Origin: a virus
Virus record (IMG/VR): IMGVR_UViG_3300027754_002431
Span: 1-28,290 of that record
DNA: 28,290 bases
Strand: one strand, 5' to 3'
The position numbers and the translations under genes were made by a program. Under the pieces are notes generated by a model. That model saw nothing but the letters and a program-made list of their open reading frames with translations, was not told where the DNA came from and did no database searches. Below, piece after piece: positions 7,629-13,513 of the stretch. How positions within the stretch are numbered: the first letter of the stretch is position 1; every line of letters begins with the position of its first letter.

Positions 7629-7635
7629 TGGATTG

Positions 7636-7666
7636 AAAAGGGAAGGCGAAAGTTTTCCCTTTTTTT
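7636..7666 (+). terminator. Rho-independent terminator with GAAA tetraloop
   Basis: AAAAGGGAA (7636-7644) pairs with TTCCCTTTT (7655-7663). The helix continues through two G.T wobbles and a C-G pair (7647/7652) closing a GAAA tetraloop, and the stem runs into a T-tract (to 7666). It ends the 1874-7628 operon. A second start 'ATATACTTATAT' (7667-7678) follows directly and may be the promoter of the next unit. Confidence 0.88.
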
Positions 7667-7697
7667 ATATACTTATATGAAAGAAAAACTATAAGGT

Positions 7698-8417
7698 ATG
7701 AAGAACATATTTCTAATTTTAACAATGGTATTATTCACTATTGTTGTAAAAGGACAAGTAGTTGGAAAGACTACGACTGAAAACTACAAAGCGAGTTTTG
7801 AAACAAAAGTAGATATAAGTGAGTTGATGGACTACGATGGTCCAACAATTCCAATTCAAATCTTAAAATGTGGGATAAGTGATGAAATTTTGGAACAATA
7901 TCCGGAACTTAAAGAAAAGAAGGTGGGTCTTGGTGTGGCGAATATATCTATGGAATACCTTGAAAATCTTAATCGTTTTACTTTTACAGAGGACAAAACC
8001 GAAATCAAAAATAGGATGGTTAAACAATTTCAAGCTTCTCAAACGGGCATTTCCCAAGATAAGTTAGATGGTAGGGGTAAGATTAGATTAGCACATTATT
8101 TTGTATCTATTGAGGTATATGATTTCTCTATTAGTGAGGATGAAACAATCAATTTAAAAGATGGTGTTAAAAACAAAATGGTTACTAGATTAGGTTTACA
8201 AGTTCGTTTCACAGATGCTGAAACTGGTGAAGTATTTGGTGCATCTGGTTTAGGTGATGCAACTACTACGAGAGAATTATCACTATTAAATGATGATAAT
8301 TTATCAGATGTTAAATTCAATCAATCTACTATTGGTACATCTACAAAGAAAGCATTGGATATTGCGTGTGCAAGAATCCTTTTGAGAATGATTAAAAAAG
8401 GTAAATTTACAAAATAA
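7698..8417 (+). CDS. CsgG-like exported protein (curli-type secretion channel family)
   Basis: 239 aa. Signal peptide 1-19 with cleavage VKG|Q. The mature protein has the CsgG-type order: an N-terminal strand region, an amphipathic helix 'IKNRMVKQFQASQ', 'KIRLAHYFVSIEVYDFSI', the strand pair 'TRLGLQVRFTDAETGEVFGASGLGDATTTREL', and the C-terminal helix 'STKKALDIACARILLRMIKKG'. CsgG forms an outer-membrane pore that secretes curli subunits; CsgG homologues have been reported in other marine T4-like phages. Unlike E. coli CsgG no lipobox Cys is visible; the signal looks like signal peptidase I. No csgA/B-type curli repeat gene is seen here. Preceded by a terminator and promoter-like sequence; coupled by TAATG to the next gene. 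Family call moderately strong, pore function uncertain. Confidence 0.72.
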   Translation: MKNIFLILTMVLFTIVVKGQVVGKTTTENYKASFETKVDISELMDYDGPTIPIQILKCGISDEILEQYPELKEKKVGLGVANISMEYLENLNRFTFTEDKTEIKNRMVKQFQASQTGISQDKLDGRGKIRLAHYFVSIEVYDFSISEDETINLKDGVKNKMVTRLGLQVRFTDAETGEVFGASGLGDATTTRELSLLNDDNLSDVKFNQSTIGTSTKKALDIACARILLRMIKKGKFTK

Positions 8418-8683
8418 TGAAAGAAGAATCAAATGGTGTTACAGACACATTTTTCAGTAAGTTAAAAGAACAATCATTTACAATTATTCTTTTGGTTGGA
8501 ATATTATATTATCAAAATATGAATTTCAAATCACAATTAGAAGAGTATAAAAAAATGATTGATGATAAAGAAGCATTGGTTCTTAAATTGACAGAAGATG
8601 AAAGAACTAGGTTACTAGAAAGAACAAAATATCTTCAAGAACAAAGAGATAAATATGTGGAAGAACTAATAAATAGAAAATAA
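8417..8683 (+). CDS. Membrane-anchored coiled-coil protein, i-spanin-like
   Basis: 88 aa. A soluble N-terminus of ~20 residues, one membrane segment (about 22-34, 'FTIILLVGILYYQ'), then ~50 residues of Lys/Glu-rich helix with coiled-coil character ('FKSQLEEYKKMIDDKEALVLKLTEDERTRLLERTKYLQEQ'). This N-in topology with a periplasmic coiled coil is that of phage inner-membrane spanins (Rz-like), which join the membranes during lysis of Gram-negative hosts. The nearby lipoproteins and lipase fit a lysis neighbourhood. No embedded Rz1-like lipoprotein frame was found inside it. Assignment is by topology only. Confidence 0.55.
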   Translation: MKEESNGVTDTFFSKLKEQSFTIILLVGILYYQNMNFKSQLEEYKKMIDDKEALVLKLTEDERTRLLERTKYLQEQRDKYVEELINRK

Positions 8684-8689
8684 AATAAT

Positions 8690-9751
8690 ATGAACAAAGA
8701 ACAAATTCCTACGGGTTGGCAAGGTAACTTCCCCTCTGAAAATCAAAAACAAATGTTATATCCCACAACGGATTTAACTTCATTACCTATGTTGGGTAAT
8801 ATGGATAACATTAATTTACTACAAAGACAATGGGGTGTTAAATGGCCAATGTTTAGTTGGAATACTCTAAATGGAAAAAAAGACCCAAAGCGTTGTTATG
8901 TACAATTTGCTCCTTATATTTCTAGAATAGGATATACCAATGAAGGTAGAATTTATTCCATAATCTGTCCCCAACAAGGAATGTGGGTTGGAGATGAAAT
9001 TTGTATCAATGTTGAAGTAACAGTTACTGGACAAAGAGGATGGGTTAATGAAACTACAAAAGAAATAGCTGCAGATATGATGGTTGAGGGAAAAATTTGG
9101 TTGACACCAAGTGAACATCAAGGTAGTCATTTAAAAGCAATTTGGCCATTATTAAAATATAGTTCTCATAAATACCCTATCGACAAAGAAAATGCTATTC
9201 GTGTTGGAACACATCTACCAGGAAATCCTAAAGAACCTATATTTCAACTAGGAAAAGGTTTATCCTCAAGATTTAAAAATCCAAAATATGCTTTACACGA
9301 AGAAGAATCATTTACAACAGGACATATTGATGTAGAAATAGGAGGAATGATACCTACAAACGATGAAAAACTAGATAAGTTTAATCAATATTTTTTAAAC
9401 ATTTTTAACATAGCTACGGGTAATATGCTACAAAAGGGTAATGTATTATCGTGGAATTTATGGTTTAATTCACCTGAATTAGTTTCAGTTCCTGAATGGC
9501 AAAATCACGCTGACTATTGGCGTACTTCTATAAACGCTCATCATGGTTCGCCAGAAGGTGAGGGAACAAGTCCAAGATATTTTGATGGAACGTATTTTGA
9601 TACTAAATCATTTGCGGTTAAAGAGATTGTTAAAGAATTTTTAAATCACGTTATAAAAAACCATGTATTGAAGAAGGTATTAATATTCGCCATAGAACAT
9701 TTCCCTAAAACAATTTTGGATAAATTTTTAAAGAAAAAGCAATCAACATAA
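8690..9751 (+). CDS. Uncharacterised 353-aa protein
   Basis: Not recognised. It begins 'MNKEQIPTGWQGNFPSENQ', has no signal peptide, and is rich in Trp, Asn, Gly and aromatic residues. A central region holds beta-type stretches such as 'CINVEVTVTGQRGWVNE' and 'GHIDVEIGGMIP'. A His/Gly-rich phrase 'NAHHGSPEGEGTSPRYFDG' lies near residues 281-299, and the C-terminus is a basic helix ('HVIKNHVLKKVLIFAIEHFPKTILDKFLKKK') that could be amphipathic or membrane-associating. Six bases after the spanin-like gene and 12 bases before the lipase gene, so probably cotranscribed with both. It could be a structural protein or an effector. Confidence 0.6.
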   Translation: MNKEQIPTGWQGNFPSENQKQMLYPTTDLTSLPMLGNMDNINLLQRQWGVKWPMFSWNTLNGKKDPKRCYVQFAPYISRIGYTNEGRIYSIICPQQGMWVGDEICINVEVTVTGQRGWVNETTKEIAADMMVEGKIWLTPSEHQGSHLKAIWPLLKYSSHKYPIDKENAIRVGTHLPGNPKEPIFQLGKGLSSRFKNPKYALHEEESFTTGHIDVEIGGMIPTNDEKLDKFNQYFLNIFNIATGNMLQKGNVLSWNLWFNSPELVSVPEWQNHADYWRTSINAHHGSPEGEGTSPRYFDGTYFDTKSFAVKEIVKEFLNHVIKNHVLKKVLIFAIEHFPKTILDKFLKKKQST

Positions 9752-9763
9752 AACAAATACACT

Positions 9764-10504
9764 ATGACACGAAAGGAAGCATTATATAATTCAAAATTAG
9801 CAGTATTAGCGTATTCAAATCAAGACCAAATTAAATGGGATGAATTGGGATTATCGTTAGTAAAGTGGATTGAGAATAAAAAATCAGATACACAAGGATT
9901 TGTAGCAACAAAAGGTAAAACTATATATGTTGTATGGAGAGGTAGTGAATCAAAGAAGGATTTCCAAAACGATGCTTCAATTGATAAAGTACCATTCTTA
10001 AACGAAGGTGAGAAAGTACATATTGGATTTAAATATTGTTGGGAATCGGTAGTAGGTGATACATACGATGCAATTGATACTGCAATAGAAAATCTAGAAG
10101 GTGAAACTACTGATATTGTAGTTAGTGGACATAGTTTGGGTGGAGCAGTAGCAACATTATATGCATACTCAATAAAGAAACACTATCCTCATTATAATGT
10201 TAGTTCAACAACTATTGGTAGTCCAAGAGTTGGTAATAAAACATTTAAAGAAAACTATGATAAAAGTGATATAGATACTCTACGAATAGTACATAACAAC
10301 GATTTAGTAACACATACACCATATATTAGATTTTATCACGTCAATCATCAAGTAAGATTAGATAATAACGGTAATAGATTGAAAAATGATAAATCACTAA
10401 AATCATTTTGGTTGTACCTTAAAGCAATATTTTCAGGTAAAAATATAAAAGACCATATGGGTGATGGGTATATGGAAGCCATACAAAATTGGGTAAAAAA
10501 ATAA
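9764..10504 (+). CDS. Class 3 lipase (alpha/beta hydrolase)
   Basis: 246 aa. Lipase class 3 features: 'VVWRGSESKKDFQND' (56-70) as the oxyanion-side motif, nucleophile elbow 'VSGHSLGGAVAT' with Ser 124, 'GSPRVGNKTF', Asp 180 in 'HNNDLVTH', and His 231 in 'KDHMGDGYM'. This completes a Ser-Asp-His triad. These enzymes hydrolyse glycerolipid esters. No signal peptide, so it acts in the cytoplasm or is released through the holin. Located after holin- and spanin-like genes and just before a terminator, it may attack membrane phospholipids during lysis; digestion of lipids for the phage or a virion-borne role are alternatives. The fold and triad are clear; the substrate is not. Confidence 0.88.
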   Translation: MTRKEALYNSKLAVLAYSNQDQIKWDELGLSLVKWIENKKSDTQGFVATKGKTIYVVWRGSESKKDFQNDASIDKVPFLNEGEKVHIGFKYCWESVVGDTYDAIDTAIENLEGETTDIVVSGHSLGGAVATLYAYSIKKHYPHYNVSSTTIGSPRVGNKTFKENYDKSDIDTLRIVHNNDLVTHTPYIRFYHVNHQVRLDNNGNRLKNDKSLKSFWLYLKAIFSGKNIKDHMGDGYMEAIQNWVKK

Positions 10505-10521
10505 TAACAATTTAATAATAT

Positions 10522-10552
10522 AAAACCTTATCGTTTCGGTAAGGTTTTTTTT
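10522..10552 (+). terminator. Rho-independent terminator after the lipase gene
   Basis: AAAACCTTA (10522-10530) pairs with TAAGGTTTT (10540-10548); inside it T.G, C-G and G-C pairs close a TTT loop. Eight T residues run from 10545 to 10552. The next ATG (10557) is only four bases beyond the T-tract, so any separate promoter for that gene overlaps the hairpin or the gene relies on read-through. Confidence 0.88.
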
Positions 10553-10556
10553 ATTT

Positions 10557-11276
10557 ATGGGTATGAAAGAAAAATTAACAATAGTTATACCATCAAAAAA
10601 CGAAACCGATACTTTATATGATTGTTTACAATTTTTGTATAATCAAACTAGTATAGATGGTGTTAGGGTTATAGTAGCAGATATATCAGATGACCCATAT
10701 TCGGTTGGCATATTATATAAAGCTAGACGAGAGTTTAACGATAGATTAAATATAGAAATAATAAAAGGTGGGTATCCTGCTCAAGCAAGATTGGCTGGTT
10801 CTAAACTTGTTACTACTCCTTACATTCTGTTTTTAGATGCAGATGTAATGATTATGAATACCAATCTATTAAGTGATATATTCAAAAAGTTAGAAACAAA
10901 TAAAATACAATTATTAACTACTCCATTTAAAACTGCAAAAAGATGGGATTGGGTATTTCGTATTTTTGATATATTCCAATGGTTAAGTGTAAAAATAAAC
11001 ACACCATTTGCAGTAGGTGGATTTCAGTTATGGGATAGGCAAGCATACTGGTATGTGGGTGGGTATGTAAAGGATGAATTATTTGCAGAAGATTATTCAC
11101 TTTCATCAAAATCAAATCCAAAGTATTTTCATATACATAAAACAAAAGGAGTTTGGACATCACCTCGCAGATTTGAAAGCAAAGGTGTGATGTATATGGT
11201 TTCTCTAATGATAAAAAGTTACATCAACAGAAACAATCCTCAATTTTTTAAAAAACATCACAATTATTGGGTTTAA
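10557..11276 (+). CDS. Family 2 (GT-A) glycosyltransferase
   Basis: 239 aa from ATG 10557; ATG 10563 (MKEKLTIV) is an equally good start. 'LTIVIPSKNETDTLYDCLQFL' is the typical GT2 first strand, 'FLDADVMI' gives the metal- and nucleotide-binding DxD (94-96), and 'VGGYVKDELFAEDYSLS' holds the later Asp/Glu of the catalytic site (ED). It would transfer a sugar from a nucleotide donor to a surface glycan or lipid. No membrane segments. The closest neighbours are two small membrane proteins and an LpxH-like enzyme, which suggests an envelope-lipid target; this is inferred. Almost directly follows the terminator at 10522. Confidence 0.88.
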   Translation: MGMKEKLTIVIPSKNETDTLYDCLQFLYNQTSIDGVRVIVADISDDPYSVGILYKARREFNDRLNIEIIKGGYPAQARLAGSKLVTTPYILFLDADVMIMNTNLLSDIFKKLETNKIQLLTTPFKTAKRWDWVFRIFDIFQWLSVKINTPFAVGGFQLWDRQAYWYVGGYVKDELFAEDYSLSSKSNPKYFHIHKTKGVWTSPRRFESKGVMYMVSLMIKSYINRNNPQFFKKHHNYWV

Positions 11277-11278
11277 TT

Positions 11279-11310
11279 TTTGTAAATTTGAAATATTTTT
11301 CGTATATTAG
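11279..11310 (+). promoter_or_regulatory. Bacteroidota-type promoter (TTTG-N20-TATATTAG)
   Basis: TTTG at 11279-11282, 20-base spacer, TATATTAG at 11303-11310, compared with the Bacteroidota consensus TTTG-N19/20-TAnnTTTG (one mismatch in the -7 box). It lies just after the GT2 stop and 23 bases before the ATG at 11334, so it fits as the promoter of the 11334-12417 genes. AT-rich context makes chance matches possible. Confidence 0.5.
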
Positions 11311-11333
11311 TTGTATAAATAAAAAAATAAATT

Positions 11334-11429
11334 ATGGGCACTATATTTCCTTGGATTTTTGGATTCGCAGTTGTTACACTTGGTTGTATTATTATGATGA
11401 TTGTAGATGAGATTAGTAAAAAACGATAA
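11334..11429 (+). CDS. 31-aa single-span membrane peptide
   Basis: Short frame starting MGTIFPWIF and ending EISKKR: one hydrophobic segment (about residues 3-24, including 'GFAVVTLGCIIMMIV') followed by a charged tail. Preceded by an A-rich leader like other genes here and by a promoter candidate at 11279-11310. Its TAA overlaps the ATG of the next gene by one base (TAATG), exactly as the larger genes of the window do, which is the main evidence that it is translated. No function assignable; it may assist or stabilise the next membrane protein. Confidence 0.62.
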   Translation: MGTIFPWIFGFAVVTLGCIIMMIVDEISKKR

Positions 11430-11713
11430 TGTATAAAGAAGTAATCGTATTACTTTCTCAAACTCTATATAATATTTTCAAAGTATTAGAGATAAAATAC
11501 ACATATCAAAACAAAATAGGAGCACTCCTATTAAATTCAATTTGGATAAATTTAGTTGCATTGGCATCTACTTATTATGCAATTGATGATTTATTAAATG
11601 GTAGATTTACTATTGTAATATTTTACATAATTGGTTCTGTTTTGGGAAAATATTTGGGTATGCAATTTGGAAACCCTCGTAATAAAATTTGGAAAAAATT
11701 ATTTAAGAAATGA
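11429..11713 (+). CDS. Small multi-span membrane protein
   Basis: 94 aa. Hydrophobic stretches at about residues 31-50 ('LLLNSIWINLVALASTYYAI') and 58-78 ('GRFTIVIFYIIGSVLGKYLGM') with a weaker one near the N-terminus; the end is basic ('NPRNKIWKKLFKK'). It resembles small bacterial membrane proteins of unknown function but no family can be named with confidence. Overlaps the upstream peptide by one base and the metallophosphoesterase by four (ATGA), so production is coupled to both. Confidence 0.65.
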   Translation: MYKEVIVLLSQTLYNIFKVLEIKYTYQNKIGALLLNSIWINLVALASTYYAIDDLLNGRFTIVIFYIIGSVLGKYLGMQFGNPRNKIWKKLFKK

Positions 11714-12417
11714 AATACATAATAGTATCTGATTTACATTTGGGAACAAAGCATAGTAAAGCAAAGGAGTTCTTAAAATTCATTGAAGAAAATCCATGTG
11801 ATGAACTCATTCTTAATGGTGATATAGTTGATGGGTGGGCATTACAAAGAGGAACAAAATGGAGACCATCCCATACGAAAGTAATTGCTAAACTAATAAA
11901 ACTATCTACAAAACAAAAGGTAGTTTGGATAAGAGGTAATCATGATGATTTTCTAAAAGATTTTACTGGTATTAATTTGGGTAATATAAAAATTAAAGAA
12001 GATTATATTATTACCGCAGATAAACGATACTTTGTATTTCATGGAGATATTATAGATGTATTTATTACAAAATACAAATGGTTATCACAAATAGGAGCGG
12101 TTGGATACGATTTTGCTTTATTGTTAAATGATGTATATAATCGGTATCGTAAGTGGAGAAATCTACCATATTATTCAATCTCACAAAGAATAAAAGAGGG
12201 TGTTAAAATAGCAACCAATTATGTAAATGATTTTGAAACAACCGCAATCCGAATGGCAAGTGAAAAAATGTGTGATGGTGTTATTTGTGGACACATACAT
12301 CAACCTGCGGACAGAATGATTGGAGATAAACGATATTTAAATTCAGGTGATTGGGTTGAAAATATGACAGCAATCTGTATAAATGATAATAATAAGATAA
12401 CAATAAAAAAAGTATAA
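11710..12417 (+). CDS. LpxH-like calcineurin-type metallophosphoesterase
   Basis: 235 aa. Complete metallophosphoesterase signature: SDLHLG (D8, H10), NGDIVDG (D38), GNHDD (N77, H78), HGD (H111) and GHIH (H195, H197). The surroundings of motif 1 and 2 ('SDLHLGTKHSKAKEFLKF...ELILNGDIVDGWAL...SHTKVI') are those of the Bacteroidota UDP-2,3-diacylglucosamine pyrophosphohydrolase-like group, which makes lipid X in lipid A synthesis. No signal peptide, as expected for a cytosolic or membrane-peripheral enzyme. Phage genomes rarely carry lipid A enzymes. Placed with glycosyltransferases and small membrane proteins it suggests lipid A or glycolipid alteration. A nucleotide phosphodiesterase specificity cannot be excluded. 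Confidence 0.8.
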   Translation: MKYIIVSDLHLGTKHSKAKEFLKFIEENPCDELILNGDIVDGWALQRGTKWRPSHTKVIAKLIKLSTKQKVVWIRGNHDDFLKDFTGINLGNIKIKEDYIITADKRYFVFHGDIIDVFITKYKWLSQIGAVGYDFALLLNDVYNRYRKWRNLPYYSISQRIKEGVKIATNYVNDFETTAIRMASEKMCDGVICGHIHQPADRMIGDKRYLNSGDWVENMTAICINDNNKITIKKV

Positions 12418-12420
12418 TAC

Positions 12421-12435
12421 ATATATTTATATATA
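12421..12435 (+). promoter_or_regulatory. Late-promoter-like 15-mer ATATATTTATATATA
   Basis: The same 15 bases occur exactly at 19139-19153 (+) and, reversed, at 15294-15308 (-), each upstream of a start codon on the same strand. Here the ATG follows after 8 bases (12444). No TTTG is found about 20 bases upstream, unlike the host-type promoters, so it may be read by a phage sigma factor as a single-element promoter. The AT-rich genome weakens the statistics. Confidence 0.45.
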
Positions 12436-12443
12436 AAAATAAG

Positions 12444-13484
12444 ATGTTATCTTCAAAAATATTATTCGTTTTAAAAAGAAAACAAGATTATAATCTTTCA
12501 ACCGATTATAGTGTTGGATTAAGTACAGGTCTGTACAATTCGGCTCAATTTATGAATCAAATGCTATTAGATGGCGGAATAGATTCGGAAATGGTAGTTG
12601 TAAATGACAATAACGATATAGATAGAGAAGTAACTCTATACAAACCAACCCACGTTATTATTGAAGCTCTTTGGGTTGTTCCATCTAAATTTGAAGTTCT
12701 TTGTAAATTACATCCAAATGTTAAGTGGGTAATTCGTTTACATAGTGAAATACCATTTTTAGCAAATGAAGGAATGGCAATGGATTGGGTTGGAGAATAT
12801 AGTAAATTTAATAATATTATTATTTCTTGTAATTCACCACAAACAACCAAAGATATTGAGTTTTATCTTACTCATAAATTGGGTGTTACCAAAAAAGTAC
12901 AATTCTTACCAAATTTTTATCCACAACAATACAAAACAAAATCATTCAATAAAAAAAGTGATGTTATAAATGTTGGATGTTTTGGTGCAATTAGACCTCT
13001 CAAAAATCATCTCATCCAAGCAATTGCAGCAATTAAGTTTGCTGATAAAATTGGTAAAAAATTACACTTTCATATAAATTCAGATAGAGTTGAACAAAAA
13101 GGCGAACCAATACTTAATAACCTAATAGCTACATTTGAACAATTAAATCACAAAGGACATAAATTAGTTCATCACGAGTGGAGTGTTAGAGAGCAATTTA
13201 TAGAATTATGTTCTACTATGGATATTGGTATTCAAGTATCTTTTAATGAAACTTTTAATATTGTAGGAGCTGATATAGTTTCACAAGGAGTTCCATTGGT
13301 AGCATCACCCGAAATCCCTTGGGCTAGTAAATTGTTTACATCAAGACAAACAAATACGGATGATATTGTAGATTTACTAAATTGCACTTATTCGCATCCA
13401 AAAATAAATGTATTGTTAAATCAAAGAGGTCTTAAACAATATACAAATAATACTAAACATATTTGGTTTAATTTTTTCAAATGA
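12444..13484 (+). CDS. GT-B (GT4-like) glycosyltransferase
   Basis: 346 aa. Rossmann-type N-terminal half with 'THVIIEALWVVPSKFEVL' and 'VKWVIRLHSEIPFLANEG', then the C-terminal donor-binding half starting 'INVGCFGAIRPLKNHLIQAIAAIKFAD' and 'SFNETFNIVGADIVSQGVPLVASPEI'. The usual E-x7-E motif is present as E269-x7-D277, a conservative change. Cytoplasmic, using a nucleotide sugar. It stands alone between the metallophosphoesterase and the TTG-started surface protein, with its own promoter-like 15-mer at 12421. Acceptor unknown. Confidence 0.78.
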   Translation: MLSSKILFVLKRKQDYNLSTDYSVGLSTGLYNSAQFMNQMLLDGGIDSEMVVVNDNNDIDREVTLYKPTHVIIEALWVVPSKFEVLCKLHPNVKWVIRLHSEIPFLANEGMAMDWVGEYSKFNNIIISCNSPQTTKDIEFYLTHKLGVTKKVQFLPNFYPQQYKTKSFNKKSDVINVGCFGAIRPLKNHLIQAIAAIKFADKIGKKLHFHINSDRVEQKGEPILNNLIATFEQLNHKGHKLVHHEWSVREQFIELCSTMDIGIQVSFNETFNIVGADIVSQGVPLVASPEIPWASKLFTSRQTNTDDIVDLLNCTYSHPKINVLLNQRGLKQYTNNTKHIWFNFFK

Positions 13485-13513
13485 TATTTATAGATGTAGA
13501 AAATATAAGATGA

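Noticed and set aside
13462-13492. Host-type promoter TTTG-N19-TATTTATA before the TTG-started gene.
   Set aside because: The -7 box has two mismatches at key positions; the ATATTTATA core may instead belong to the phage motif, but the match is partial.
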